This document shows, in pieces, positions 23,138 to 32,379 of a stretch of DNA of 64,000 nucleotides. The translations under genes and the position numbers were made by a program. The notes under the pieces are model-generated. The model did no database searches. It saw only the letters and a list, made by a program, of their open reading frames with translations, and was not told the origin of the DNA. This DNA is from Streptomyces viridiviolaceus (GTDB lineage Bacteria > Actinomycetota > Actinomycetes > Streptomycetales > Streptomycetaceae): NCBI RefSeq assembly GCF_014650995.1, contig NZ_BMWA01000003.1:310001-374000 (forward strand), in the 5' to 3' direction. Each line of letters begins with the position of its first letter. Position 1 is the first letter of the stretch.

Positions 23138-24115
23138 TCATCGGCGGTGCGTCGCGCAGGCCAGCAGACCCGCGTCCAGCGACTCCACGGCGTTGCAGTA
23201 CGGCAGGTCGTCGATGGGGCGGTCGGTGCAGAACCGGCCGATCAGGTCCGAGGACTCCTGCCTGCGCTCGACGGTGACCAGATGGTCCGCCTCCTTGACG
23301 GTGGTGAACAGTGCCGAGGGCATCGTCTCGGCCAGCTCGCGGCCCATCTGAGGGGTGCACAGACTGTCGTACTCCCCCGTGAAGACCAGTGAGGGAACGT
23401 CGGGGACGGGCAGAGGCTCGTAACACCCGTGCATCATCAGCCTCGTGTTGTGCTCGACGGCCTTCTTGATCTCGTCCGGCGTCTGGTTCACGAACTGCTG
23501 CTGGAGCAGGCGTGCCACGGCCGCGTGCTTGCGGACCTTGCCGGCGCCCGGGTTCGACATGAACAACTGCACCAGTCCGTCCGCGGCCGCTTCGATCTCG
23601 CCGCGTCCGAGCGCGTGCGACAGGCGCGGTACCGCGTCGGTGTAGATGTCGGGGAGACGTTTCGCCGCACCGCAGAAGACGATGCGCCTGACGAATTCAG
23701 GATGGAGCTGTGCGAAGCGGAGGCCGACGACTTCCCCGAAGCAGCCGCCGAAGAGATTCACTTGCGGCATCCCGCTCTCCACCAGCATGTGCTTGATCGC
23801 GGCGGCGAGGAAGTCGATGCCGTATCGGGCGGGCAGGAAGTCGGAGGTGCCGTAACCGGGAAGGTCCACGGTGATCAACGTGCACAGCGGTGACAGCCAC
23901 CTCTCGTGTCCCTGCCAGGAGTATCTGTTCTGGGAAGAGCCGCCGAGCAGCACCAACGGTGCCGTCTGGGGCGCGTCCTGATGGACGATCCGGCACGTGT
24001 ACGCGAAGCCCTCGAAAACGAGGCTTCGTTCTTCCACCTGCTTCGGTGCGGGAGGAACAGACCCGTAACGCTGTGTGCTCGGTGAGTCCTGGGCGGCGGT
24101 GAGGGAGGTGCGCAT
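23138..24115 (-). CDS. Alpha/beta hydrolase with Cys at the nucleophile position
   Basis: 325 residues from the ATG at 24115, which has GGAG 7 bases upstream; an ATG at 24157 would add 14 residues without a ribosome site. Fold markers: LVLLGGSSQNRYSW (oxyanion strand), DLPGYGTSDF, the elbow VNLFGGCFGEVVG, FTGEYDSLC (acid) and ADHLVTV (His). The elbow reads G-G-C-F-G where most family members have G-x-S-x-G, so the nucleophile would be Cys. No signal peptide. Related alpha/beta hydrolases with Cys exist (dienelactone hydrolase). Substrate unknown. Monocistronic by its neighbours. Confidence 0.8.
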   Translation of the reverse strand: MRTSLTAAQDSPSTQRYGSVPPAPKQVEERSLVFEGFAYTCRIVHQDAPQTAPLVLLGGSSQNRYSWQGHERWLSPLCTLITVDLPGYGTSDFLPARYGIDFLAAAIKHMLVESGMPQVNLFGGCFGEVVGLRFAQLHPEFVRRIVFCGAAKRLPDIYTDAVPRLSHALGRGEIEAAADGLVQLFMSNPGAGKVRKHAAVARLLQQQFVNQTPDEIKKAVEHNTRLMMHGCYEPLPVPDVPSLVFTGEYDSLCTPQMGRELAETMPSALFTTVKEADHLVTVERRQESSDLIGRFCTDRPIDDLPYCNAVESLDAGLLACATHRR

Positions 24116-24326
24116 GGACGGCTCCGCGACGAATGGAACAACGGCGAACCAGTCCATGATTTACCAGCCGCACCACCAATTGGGCGTAACCACTCATTTG
24201 TGGGCGATCCTGTGAAGACGCGTACGAACCGGACAGTCGCGGTGTGGTCCGGTGCTCGGCGTGAGAGGGCGGTGTCGCGGAGTGAGAGGGCATGCGCGGT
24301 CCCGGAAGCGGTGACCGCGATGTGGG

Positions 24327-24399
24327 CGCCCCCGGCAGGACTCGAACCTGCGGCCAAGCGCTTAGAAGGCGCCTGCTCTATCCACTGAGCTACGGGGGC
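24327..24399 (-). tRNA. tRNA-Arg (anticodon UCU)
   Basis: Read on the minus strand from 24399: 7-bp acceptor GCCCCCG/CGGGGGC, D-arm with GCTCAGTGGATAGAGC, anticodon loop CTTCTAA (UCU), and T-arm GCAGG TTCGAGT CCTGC. 73 bases with discriminator G and no encoded CCA. It reads the rare AGA codons. Confidence 0.95.
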
Positions 24400-24720
24400 C
24401 TGGTGTGGTGGCCTCGGTCGTGGTGGCCGGCCAGGGGCCGATCCGTGACGTCGCCGGAGACAAGGATAGGGCTCCCGGCTCCTCGTCCCTGTTGCTTCGC
24501 CTCCGTGGCTCGATGTGGAGGTTCGGTGAAGCGGTCCTGATAATCGCAGGCAGGTACGAATCGTGCATCGCTTTTGGCGTCTTCCGCATCGGGTGTTGTG
24601 CACTCGTTATGCCTGGACCGCGCTCCTGCCCCACTAGTCCCTTCTGCCCCTTCTGTCTGGTCGGCGCGCAGACATGCTCATATGCTTCAGAATTGCCCTA
24701 AAAGCGGGCATTCTTCCCAT
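24400..24720. other. Intergenic region between tRNA-Arg and GTPase gene
   Basis: 321 bases upstream of both the tRNA (-) and the first GTPase (+). It should hold both promoters. It is A/T-richer near 24530-24720 (CTGATAATCG, CATATGCTTCAGAATTGCC). No convincing gene or hairpin seen. Confidence 0.5.
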
Positions 24721-26322
24721 GTGGTGACCTTGCACGTACGGCCTCAGCTGCTCGACGCACTCTCCGCGCTGCGCGACCGTGTCGCGGCCGCACGCTTCCC
24801 GCTGCCCCTGGCGGGGGCTCCACGCGCGCGTGCCAACCGCGACGAACTGCTCGCACAGCTCGACGACTACTTGGTGCCCCGGCTGAGAGAGCCCGATGCG
24901 CCCCTGCTGGCCGTCGTGGGGGGCTCCACGGGCGCCGGGAAGTCCACGCTGGTGAACTCGCTCGTGGGGCGCCGGGTCAGCGAGGCGGGCGTACTGCGGC
25001 CCACGACCCGGACGCCGGTGCTGGTCTGTCATCCGGAAGACCAGCACTGGTTCAGCGGTGCGCGGGTGCTGCCCGGCTTCACGCGCGTGTGGGTGCCACC
25101 CGAGGACCCGCGCGACGACATGCTCGTGCCGGCCGAGGTCCCCGGGCGCGTGCTGCGTATCGAGACCGCCGACACCCTGCCGCCCGGCCTCGCCCTGCTC
25201 GACGCTCCGGACATCGACTCCCTCGTCGCCGACAACCGCGTCCTGGCCGCCGAGCTGCTCTGTGCCGCCGACATCTGGGTGATGGTCACCACGGCCGCCC
25301 GGTACGCCGACGCCGTGCCCTGGCACCTGCTGCGCACCGCCAAGGAGTACGACGCCACCCTGGTCACCGTGCTCGACCGGGTGCCCCACCAGGTGGTGTC
25401 CGAGGTGTCCCGGCAGTACGGGGCGCTGCTCACCAAGGCCGGGCTCGGCGACGTCCCCCGCTTCACCGTGCCCGAGCTGCCCGAGTCGGCCTGGGGCGGC
25501 GGCCTGCTGCCCGGCACCGCGGTGGCGGCGCTGCGGACCTGGCTCGTCCACCAGGCGCAGGACCCCGGGGCCCGGCACCAGGCCATGGCACGTACGGCCT
25601 ACGGTCTGCTGAACTCCCTCAAGTGCCGGTTGCCCGAGCTGGCCGGTGCCGCCGCCGCGCAGTACTCCGCCGCTCTGCGGCTCACCGCCGCCGTCGACGG
25701 CGCGTACGACAACGAGCACACGCGCGTGCAGAGGCGCTTGCGGGCGGGAGCCGTGCTCGCCGGGGACGCCCTGAAGCGGTGGCGGGCCTTCCCGCTCGAC
25801 TGCTCCCCGGCGGAACTCCTCGACTCCCTGGTGGAGAGCCTGACCGCGCTGCTGCTGTGCGCCGTCACCGCCGCGGACGAGCAGGTCGACGAGGCGTGGC
25901 GGCACGACCCGGCGGCGGGCGCCCCGGAGCTCGCGGGGCACGGCCCCTCGGCGCGCAACGCCGAGCACCGCATCGGCCTTGCGGTACGGCGGTGGCGGCG
26001 GGAACTGGAGGAGTACGCCGAGGACGAGGTGCGCCACCGGAGCACGTCGCCGGACCCCGAGATGGTCGCTGCCCTGGTCGCGACCGCACTGCTGGGCGGG
26101 CGCCGGGCGAGCACCGCCGGGGAGGGTCTCGCCGAGCGGATCGGTGTCCAGGGCGCGCTGCGGCTGCGCGACTGGAGCGGGCGGCTGCTCACCGAGTACG
26201 TGGACCGGGTCATGCACGCGGAACGTGAGCGCCGGCTCGCGCCGCTGGATGCGCTGGAAGTCCATCCCGAACCCCAGGCCGAACTCATCGCCGCGCTGTC
26301 CGTACTGCAGAAGGAGAGGTGA
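24721..26322 (+). CDS. Dynamin-like/TrmE-Era-class GTPase, first of a pair
   Basis: 533 residues from GTG 24721 (GTG 24724 also possible); the upstream extension has no ribosome site. G1/P-loop [10 protein letters not shown] (~66-75), G2 region RPTTRTPV, G3-like LLDAPDID (a D-A-P variant of DxxG) and a VTVLDRVP segment where NKxD is expected. The rest is helical and includes a conserved R/E-rich region ([15 protein letters not shown]). No membrane segment. The spacing to the next GTPase is 3 bases, so the two are co-translated and may form a heteromer, as bacterial dynamin-like pairs do. Role in vivo not known. Confidence 0.85.
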   Translation: MVTLHVRPQLLDALSALRDRVAAARFPLPLAGAPRARANRDELLAQLDDYLVPRLREPDAPLLAVVGGSTGAGKSTLVNSLVGRRVSEAGVLRPTTRTPVLVCHPEDQHWFSGARVLPGFTRVWVPPEDPRDDMLVPAEVPGRVLRIETADTLPPGLALLDAPDIDSLVADNRVLAAELLCAADIWVMVTTAARYADAVPWHLLRTAKEYDATLVTVLDRVPHQVVSEVSRQYGALLTKAGLGDVPRFTVPELPESAWGGGLLPGTAVAALRTWLVHQAQDPGARHQAMARTAYGLLNSLKCRLPELAGAAAAQYSAALRLTAAVDGAYDNEHTRVQRRLRAGAVLAGDALKRWRAFPLDCSPAELLDSLVESLTALLLCAVTAADEQVDEAWRHDPAAGAPELAGHGPSARNAEHRIGLAVRRWRRELEEYAEDEVRHRSTSPDPEMVAALVATALLGGRRASTAGEGLAERIGVQGALRLRDWSGRLLTEYVDRVMHAERERRLAPLDALEVHPEPQAELIAALSVLQKER

Positions 26323-26325
26323 CCG

Positions 26326-28290
26326 GTGACCGCCGTCACTGAACAGGACCCCACCGAGCACACCGACCACACGGTGAAGCCGGCCTCCGAGGAGGGCGCG
26401 GCCCCGCGCACCGACCTCACGAGCCTCATGGAGCGCATGGAGCGCCTTGATCGCACGGAGCGTACGGACAGCAGGGAGCGTACGGAGCGTACGGACTGCG
26501 GGGGCCGTTCCGAGCGGGCGGACCGTACGGAGCGGGCGGGCGAGGGGCCCTGCGGACTCGACGGGACCGCCGACCCCGGCACCGAGGAGGACATCTGGGA
26601 CGACGGGCTGATCGCGCGGCGCGTGAACGAGAACGACGGTCCGCCGCAGTTCACGCCCGTGGAGCGCAGACCCGCCGTCGGGCCGCCCTTCATGCCCCTG
26701 GCGTACGACGGACCGCTCAGGTCGCGGCTCGACGCCCTGCGCGAGTTGGTGGGGCTCTCCCGCGCCCGGCTGGACAGCGGCACGCTCGCCGAGGCCGGAC
26801 GGGTCCTCGACGAGGCCTCCGCGCGCCGCAGGCTCTCCGGGCAGCACACCGTCGTCGCCATCGCGGGCGCGACGGGAAGCGGCAAGTCCCAGCTGTTCAA
26901 CACGCTCGCCGGGGTGACGATCTCCGAGACGGGCGTGCGCCGCCCCACCACCGCGGCGCCCATCGCGTGCAGCTGGAGCGACGGCGCGGCCACCCTGCTG
27001 GACCGGCTCGGCATCCCGGGCCGGCTGCGGCGGCGCCCCATCCAGTACCCGGACACCGAGTCGCCGCTGCGCGGACTGGTGCTGGTCGACCTGCCCGACC
27101 ACGACTCCGCGGCCGTACAGCACCGCGAGCAGGTGGACCGCATCCTGGCGCTCGTCGACGCCGTCATCTGGGTGGTGGACCCGGAGAAGTACGCCGACGC
27201 CGTCCTGCACGAGCGCTACCTGCGGCCGATGGCGGGCCACGCGGAGATCACCTTCGTCGTCCTCAACCAGGTCGACCGGCTGCCCGGGGAGGCGGCCGAG
27301 CAGGTCCTCGACGACCTGCGGCGACTGCTCGACGAGGACGGGGTCGCACTGGGGGAGTACGGCGAACCCGGCGCGACCGTGCTCGCGCTGTCGGCGCTCA
27401 CCGGGGACGGCGTCGGCGAGCTGCGGGAGGTGCTCGGCCAGTTCGTCGCCGCACGACAGGCCCCGGCGCGCCGGATCGCGGCCGACGTGGACGTCGCCGC
27501 ACGGCACCTGCGGCCCGTGTACGTCACCGGGGGGCGCACCGGGCTCAGCGAGGGGGCCCGGGAGGAGTTCGCGGACCGGCTCGCGGACGCGGTCGGCGCC
27601 ACCGCGGCGGGCGAGGCCGCCGAGCGCGCCTGGCTGCGCAACGCCAACCGGGCCTGCGGCACGCCCTGGCTGCGGCTGTGGCGTTGGTACCACGACCGAC
27701 GGGAACCGACCACCGGGCGGCTCCCGCTGCGCGCCCCGGCCGACGAGGAGGCCACCGCACGCCAACGCGTCGAGCAGGCGGTGCGCACGGTGTCCGACCG
27801 TGCCTCGGCCGGGCTGCCGGCGCCCTGGGCCCAGGCGGTGCGCGAGGCCGCCGTCCGCGGCTCCCAGGGGCTGCCCGAGGCCCTCGACGAACTGGTCACG
27901 CGCGCGGGGCTGCCGCCGGGGCGTCCGCCGCGGCCGGGGTGGTGGCCGGTGGCCGTGCTGGCCCAGGCGTGCATGACGCTGCTGCAGGTGGTGGGCGGCC
28001 TGTGGCTGCTGGGCCAGATCATCGGGTTCATGTCGCCCAACCTGGGCGTGCCGGTGCTGCTGATGCTGTCCGGCATCATCGGCGGCCCCGTCATCGAGTG
28101 GAGCTGCCGTATGGCGGCCCGCGGACCGGCCCGGCGCTACGGCCACGAGGCGGAACGCCGATTGCGGGAGGCGGCGGCCGGGTGCGGCCGGGCCCGGGTA
28201 CTGGATCCGTTGGCGTCCGAGTTGCTGCGGTACCGGGAGGTGCGGGAGCAGTACGGGAAGGTCACGGGGGCGGAGGCCATGGTGAGGTAG
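26326..28290 (+). CDS. GTPase with C-terminal membrane segments (YfjP-like), second of the pair
   Basis: 654 residues from GTG 26326. The first ~80 residues are hydrophilic with repeats built on ERTERTD and the acid/base-rich pattern ERMERLDRTER (26430-26545), probably disordered. The GTPase domain has G1 AGATGSGKSQ, G2 RPTTAAPI, G3 LVDLPDHDS and G4-like VVLNQVDRLP. Two C-terminal hydrophobic segments (WWPVAVLAQACMTLLQVVGGLW and IGFMSPNLGVPVLLMLSGIIGG, both given in part) should anchor it to the membrane. With its partner it may act in membrane remodelling or septation; next to ssbB. Inference only. Confidence 0.85.
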   Translation: MTAVTEQDPTEHTDHTVKPASEEGAAPRTDLTSLMERMERLDRTERTDSRERTERTDCGGRSERADRTERAGEGPCGLDGTADPGTEEDIWDDGLIARRVNENDGPPQFTPVERRPAVGPPFMPLAYDGPLRSRLDALRELVGLSRARLDSGTLAEAGRVLDEASARRRLSGQHTVVAIAGATGSGKSQLFNTLAGVTISETGVRRPTTAAPIACSWSDGAATLLDRLGIPGRLRRRPIQYPDTESPLRGLVLVDLPDHDSAAVQHREQVDRILALVDAVIWVVDPEKYADAVLHERYLRPMAGHAEITFVVLNQVDRLPGEAAEQVLDDLRRLLDEDGVALGEYGEPGATVLALSALTGDGVGELREVLGQFVAARQAPARRIAADVDVAARHLRPVYVTGGRTGLSEGAREEFADRLADAVGATAAGEAAERAWLRNANRACGTPWLRLWRWYHDRREPTTGRLPLRAPADEEATARQRVEQAVRTVSDRASAGLPAPWAQAVREAAVRGSQGLPEALDELVTRAGLPPGRPPRPGWWPVAVLAQACMTLLQVVGGLWLLGQIIGFMSPNLGVPVLLMLSGIIGGPVIEWSCRMAARGPARRYGHEAERRLREAAAGCGRARVLDPLASELLRYREVREQYGKVTGAEAMVR

Positions 28291-28323
28291 GGATCCGGGG
28301 CCTCACCCATGTGGGTGGGGGAG

Positions 28324-28350
28324 TTCTCCACAGGCCGGGGGTGGTCCACA
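28324..28350. promoter_or_regulatory. Two TCCACA-core 9-mers (DnaA-box-like) upstream of ssb
   Basis: TTCTCCACA (28324-28332) and TGGTCCACA (28342-28350) each differ by one base from the Streptomyces DnaA box TTGTCCACA as I remember it. They lie ~155-180 bases before the ssb start. Chance occurrence is possible. Confidence 0.3.
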
Positions 28351-28505
28351 GCGCTCGACGGGCCCGGACCGAACGGAGGCAGTCTGGCCTCGCGGCGATC
28401 GCGACGGATGCGGTCGTCACGGCAGACGCAGCCGTACGGGACGGGCCCGTACGCGTCATCCGCCCGGCGTCGGCATCGACGTCCGGGCAGGCAAGGGGGT
28501 TCATG

Positions 28506-28973
28506 ATGAACGAGACGATGATCTGCGCCGTGGGCAACGTGGCGACGACGCCGGTGTTCCGGGAACTGGCCAACGGCCCGTCGGTGCGGTTCCGGCTCGC
28601 GGTCACCGCCCGCTACTGGGACCGCGAGAAGAGCGCCTGGACGGACGGGCACACCAACTTCTTCACGGTCTGGGCCAACCGGCAGCTCGCCACGAATGTG
28701 TCGGGGTCGCTGACGGTGGGCGAACCCGTGATCGTCCAGGGCCGTCTGAAGGTGCGGACCGACGTGCGCGAGGGGCAGAGCTGGACGTCGGCGGACATCG
28801 ACGCGGTGGCGATCGGCCACGACCTCGCGCGCGGCACATCGGCGTTCCGCCGCACCAACAGGCCCGAGACGGCGGCCACTCCAGCGCAACCGGAGCCCAA
28901 CTGGGAGACGCCGGCCGAGGAGTCGGCGGAGAAGGCCGCCGAACAACGCCCGGTAGCGGCGGCGGTGGCCTGA
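28506..28973 (+). CDS. ssbB: Single-stranded DNA-binding protein, SsbB type
   Basis: 155 residues from the ATG at 28506, 6 bases after GGGGG (an ATG at 28503 is too close). The N-terminal OB fold (MNETMICAVGNVATTPVFREL, first residues; FRLAVTARYWD; HTNFFTVWANRQLA; VIVQGRLKVRTDV) is complete. The C-terminal tail is Pro/Glu/Ala-rich and ends in RPVAAAVA: the acidic DDxPF tip that recruits replication proteins is missing. That combination marks the SsbB paralogue, which in S. coelicolor acts in chromosome segregation during sporulation rather than in general replication. Confidence 0.92.
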   Translation: MNETMICAVGNVATTPVFRELANGPSVRFRLAVTARYWDREKSAWTDGHTNFFTVWANRQLATNVSGSLTVGEPVIVQGRLKVRTDVREGQSWTSADIDAVAIGHDLARGTSAFRRTNRPETAATPAQPEPNWETPAEESAEKAAEQRPVAAAVA

Positions 28974-29236
28974 CGCCGACGGCCCGGCGGACCGGACCGA
29001 AGTACGGCTCATCGGCGCATGCGCACCCGGCGGCACCGGGTGGATTTGTCGATAAGCCCTGCTCGTGGGCGCTGTCGGCGATAACGATTCCGAGTCGGAT
29101 CACCGCTCGGGCGAACATCACCGGCAAGCGCGGTCTGCCACGTCCTTAGGATGCCCAACATGCCCTGCGGGGCTGCTGATTCTGCAGGTGGGACCGTGCC
29201 CCACACACCAACGGGTCCTGCTCGAAAGGGAATTTG

Positions 29237-30655
29237 GTGCTTTCTTCATTCTCTGCGCTGTCCGTGCCCGGCCGAGGGGCGGCGCGTCTCGCCGCCGTGA
29301 CACTGGTGTCCGCGTTCGCCGCCACCGGTGTGGTGGCGGGCGCCGGCCCGGCCGCCGCCGAGGGGACGGCGCAGGGCGGCCAGGGCGGGGCGACGGCCAC
29401 CATGGGCGGACTGAAGACGTACGGCACCGCGGTGATGCACGGGGAGGGCGGCGACCAGGAGGTCCCGGCCGGCCTGTTCGAGATGTCCGTCGAGGGCGGC
29501 GGCATGCTGCAGACGTACTGCGTCGACATCCAGAACCCCACCCTCAAGGACGCCAAGTACCACGAGACGCCCTGGAGCGGGACCTCGCTGGGCACCAACG
29601 ACGAAGCCGGCCGGATCCGCTGGATCCTGCAGAACTCCTACCCGCAGGTCAACGACCTCGCGGCGCTCGCCAAGAAGGCCGGAGTCCGTGGCGGGCTCAC
29701 CGAGCAGGACGCGGCGGCCGGCACGCAGGTGGCCATCTGGCGGTACTCGGACGACGCGGACGTCGAGGCGGTCGACCCCCAGGCCGAGCGGCTCGCGGAC
29801 TACCTGGAGAGGAACGCCCGCGACCTGGCGGAGCCCGCGGCGTCGCTCACCGTGGACCCGCCGGCGGTCTCGGGCCGGCCCGGTGAGCGCCTCGGCCCGG
29901 TGACCGTGCACACCGGCGCGGGCAGCGCCTCGGTCGTGCCGCCGACGGACGCCGCCTTGAGCGGAGTGCGGATCGTCGACAGGAAGGGCAGGGCCGTCAC
30001 GTCCGCGGCCGACGGCACCCAGGTCTTCTTCGACGTGCCGGACGACGCCGCGGCCGGCACCGCCGAGCTGACCGTCCAGGCGTCGACCACCGTGCCGGTC
30101 GGCCGTGCCTTCGCCTCCGAGAACCGCAGCCAGACCCAGATCCTGGCCGGCTCCAGCGAGTCGACGGTCGCGGCCACGGCCACCGCGACCTGGGCGGACC
30201 AGGGCGCGATACCCGCCCTGTCCGCGGTGGAGAACTGCGCCGAGAACGGCCTGGACATCACGGCGGTCAACAAGGGCGACGAGGCGTTCACCTTCGAGCT
30301 GATGGGCACCGAGCACACCATCGCGGCAGGCGAGTCCCGGACGGTGACGATCCCGTTGCAGGAGGACCGGTCCTACGACTTCGTGATCCAGGGCTTGGCC
30401 GGTTTCGAGCAGCGCTTCACCGGCGTCCTCGACTGCCGGACGCAGAGCAGCGCGGCCGGCGACCTCACCACCCAGACGCTTGGTGAACCGAGCCGCCCCG
30501 CCACGGCGGGCGGCACCGCGACCGACACCAACCTCGCCGAAACCGGCAGCTCCGACGTCACCCCCATGATCGCCGGCCTGGCCCTCGCCCTGATCACCAT
30601 CGGCGGCGTGACACTGACCGTCGTGCGCCGGAAGAACTCTTCGGAGCACCCCTGA
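29237..30655 (+). CDS. Cys-Gln thioester-forming surface protein with sortase signal
   Basis: 472 residues from GTG 29237 (GAAAGGG 6 bases upstream; TTG 29234 possible). Signal peptide RLAAVTLVSAFAATGVVAGAGPAAA. The first domain has TYCVDIQNP (Cys) and GTQVAIWRYSDD (Gln), the paired motifs of TIE domains, which form an internal thioester and can attach covalently to host or surface amines. Then Ig-like domains (LTVDPPAVSG..., LDCRTQSS), LAETG, a hydrophobic helix (IAGLALALITIGGVTLTVV) and RRKNSSEHP. So it is anchored by a class E sortase, like the chaplin at 3642. Ligand unknown. Confidence 0.88.
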   Translation: MLSSFSALSVPGRGAARLAAVTLVSAFAATGVVAGAGPAAAEGTAQGGQGGATATMGGLKTYGTAVMHGEGGDQEVPAGLFEMSVEGGGMLQTYCVDIQNPTLKDAKYHETPWSGTSLGTNDEAGRIRWILQNSYPQVNDLAALAKKAGVRGGLTEQDAAAGTQVAIWRYSDDADVEAVDPQAERLADYLERNARDLAEPAASLTVDPPAVSGRPGERLGPVTVHTGAGSASVVPPTDAALSGVRIVDRKGRAVTSAADGTQVFFDVPDDAAAGTAELTVQASTTVPVGRAFASENRSQTQILAGSSESTVAATATATWADQGAIPALSAVENCAENGLDITAVNKGDEAFTFELMGTEHTIAAGESRTVTIPLQEDRSYDFVIQGLAGFEQRFTGVLDCRTQSSAAGDLTTQTLGEPSRPATAGGTATDTNLAETGSSDVTPMIAGLALALITIGGVTLTVVRRKNSSEHP

Positions 30656-30707
30656 CCCGAAGACCTACGGCTCCGCTTCGCGGCCGGGCGCTCCGAGGCG
30701 CGCCATG

Positions 30708-31187
30708 TCAACGGTTGGCGTCCACGCAACGCTGGATGCGCTTTCTGAGCAGGGTGTACCAGGGATACGTGAGCAAGGCTCCCAGCATGCCCCCGACCAG
30801 CCCGCCGCCCAATCGATGGTCGAGCCAGTCGGCCGTGCCGCCGACGAGCGCCAGAACCAGCGCCAGCAGACAGAGCGAGGCGAACCAGAGCGGATACCAC
30901 CGTATGGGGCTGCCCCGCCGGATACAGCCGTCTATCAAGGCGCGACAACTCTCTGCGCGCTGTACGGCCAGCGCCGCCAGCCGTGGATCCGAGACCGCAC
31001 GACCGCGCAGGGTGGCGCGGTACAGCTCCCACCGGTCCCGCCAGGGCAAGGCCTTCGCGGTCCGGCACCACTCCGTCCACCCTCTCTCGATCATCATCCG
31101 GTGGTTGATGATCGTCCAGAGCGCGAGGAACGCGACCAGAAGGGCGAGCGTGACACAGAAGAGGGGTATCGCCAACGAATCGGACAT
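30708..31187 (-). CDS. Membrane protein, unknown function
   Basis: 159 residues from ATG 31187. TM1 is IPLFCVTLALLVAFLALWTII (~6-26); a cytoplasmic amphipathic segment with several Trp (GWTEWCRTAKALPWRDRWELYR) follows; two more hydrophobic segments lie at ~100-140 (WFASLCLLALVLALVGG; GGGLVGGMLGALLTYPW). Ends with a basic KRIQRCVDANR. Codon use fits the genome. Not part of a visible operon. No function assigned. Confidence 0.6.
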   Translation of the reverse strand: MSDSLAIPLFCVTLALLVAFLALWTIINHRMMIERGWTEWCRTAKALPWRDRWELYRATLRGRAVSDPRLAALAVQRAESCRALIDGCIRRGSPIRWYPLWFASLCLLALVLALVGGTADWLDHRLGGGLVGGMLGALLTYPWYTLLRKRIQRCVDANR

Positions 31188-31507
31188 GGGAATTTCTCGC
31201 CTCGTGAAATCGGAAATCTTCGGTGAGGCGAGAACCTCCGACGACCGTCCACCGCGTAGCGCTCCACCGGCCTCGCCTCGGCAATCAGCGTGCCTGGCGC
31301 CGGGAAGACGGGCTTGTCCCGAAAAGTCGCTCCTTGACGGCGAGACCCCCGTGCGGTAGGGAGAGGGCGCCCCTTGCGTAGTCCGCAGGCCGTGCGGTCA
31401 GGAAACCGCAGCAGACCCGCCGGGCCGGATGGGTTTCCGCCCAGGACGGGCAGGGACGGCGCCCGGGCGGCGGATGCTTGGCGGTATCGAGGCCGCCTGG
31501 GAGCCGG
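31188..31507. other. Intergenic, no gene seen
   Basis: 320 bases. Contains a 9-bp inverted repeat (TCTCGCCTC at 31195-31203, GAGGCGAGA at 31225-31233) in the leader of the minus-strand membrane protein, which might act on its expression. Otherwise nothing convincing. Confidence 0.5.
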
Positions 31508-31957
31508 TCAACGGCGCTTGGTGTCGGCGTTGACGAGCGGGCGGATCACCAGGGCGCAGACGGCGACCGAGGCGCCGGTGATGGCGACCGCCAGGAGCAT
31601 GGAGACCAGGACGGCGCCGACGACCAGGACCACGGCCGTGCCGCCGCCGACGAGAGCGAGCACGGTGCCGGGGATGAGCTGCACGGTGGGGCGGGACGGC
31701 GCCGGTGCCGTTGAGCACCGCATGCAGCCGCACCACAAGCGCACCAGATCGAGCCGGGAGCAGCGGGAAACCACGGTGAAAGCGGCCTGGTCCGGAGCCA
31801 TCACCATCCGGTCATTCGCCCAGGTGAGCGCACCGATCAGCTCCGAGTGACCGCAGCTTCCCAAGCAGAGGTCCAGGAAGCTGTTGACTAGCCCGGGCCG
31901 GCCGTCGCGGCTTGCTCTGGTCGGCAACGCGAGCCGGTGGCATGGCTGGGGCGCCAT
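31508..31957 (-). CDS. SpdD-like mobile-element transfer protein, probable relic
   Basis: 149-codon ORF. The last ~60 residues (TVQLIPGTVLALVGGG...; AVLVSMLLAVAITGASVAVC; ends VRIRPL-type NADTKRR) closely resemble SpdD spread proteins of Streptomyces plasmids and integrative elements, with the typical VLALVGGGTAVVLVVGAVLV helix. The N-terminal ~90 residues (Cys-rich, CLGSCGHSEL, LVRLWCGCMRC) do not look like SpdD and may belong to a neighbour fused by decay; ATG 31723 is the simplest start for the SpdD part (71 residues). No Rep, Tra or integrase is nearby, so this is likely what is left of an element. Confidence 0.5.
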   Translation of the reverse strand: MAPQPCHRLALPTRASRDGRPGLVNSFLDLCLGSCGHSELIGALTWANDRMVMAPDQAAFTVVSRCSRLDLVRLWCGCMRCSTAPAPSRPTVQLIPGTVLALVGGGTAVVLVVGAVLVSMLLAVAITGASVAVCALVIRPLVNADTKRR

Positions 31958-32157
31958 CGTGGCTGATTGTCGTCGGCTGAGATTGGTGTCACAACCGCAC
32001 CATGCAGGGGTCAGCCACGGTCAGTGAAGAAACCTACGGTCCATTTTCGCCTCACCAGGTCTCGGAACCCCAGGTCAGTGGCATGAAGCGGTTGTTCCCG
32101 TCCAAATCTGTGCCGACGGCCACAGCGAACGGGATGCACGTAGGCGCATACTGAGAC

Positions 32158-32379
32158 ATGACCAAGCCTGCTGCGCCGAAGCGTCATTTGCCTACCAGCC
32201 CCTTCAAGGCCCCGGTCACACCGGCTCCCAAACACTTCGCCGTGGGCGACCAGGTCACACACGACATGTACGGCCTCGGCCGAGTAATCGGCATCGAGGA
32301 CGGAGTCGCGGCGCTCGTGGATTTCGGCCCGGCGCAAATGCGGATCTTGAGCCCCTACGCCAAGATGACCAAGCTGTAG
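32158..32379 (+). CDS. Small conserved protein with KOW/CarD-like beta segment
   Basis: 73 residues from ATG 32158. A basic N-terminus (TKPAAPKRHLPTSPFKAP) is followed by FAVGDQVTHDMYGLGRVIGIEDGVAALVDFGP, a pattern of a small SH3-like/CarD-type barrel (GDxVxHxxYGxGxVxxxxG). It ends MRILSPYAKMTKL. I recall close relatives in many Streptomyces, annotated hypothetical. Possibly a nucleic-acid or polymerase-associated domain; not shown. Confidence 0.7.
   Translation: MTKPAAPKRHLPTSPFKAPVTPAPKHFAVGDQVTHDMYGLGRVIGIEDGVAALVDFGPAQMRILSPYAKMTKL

Noticed and set aside
24634..28146. 1170-codon open frame on the minus strand across the GTPase genes
   Set aside because: Typical antisense open frame in high-GC DNA; no ribosome site or family motif, while the plus strand holds complete GTPase motifs.
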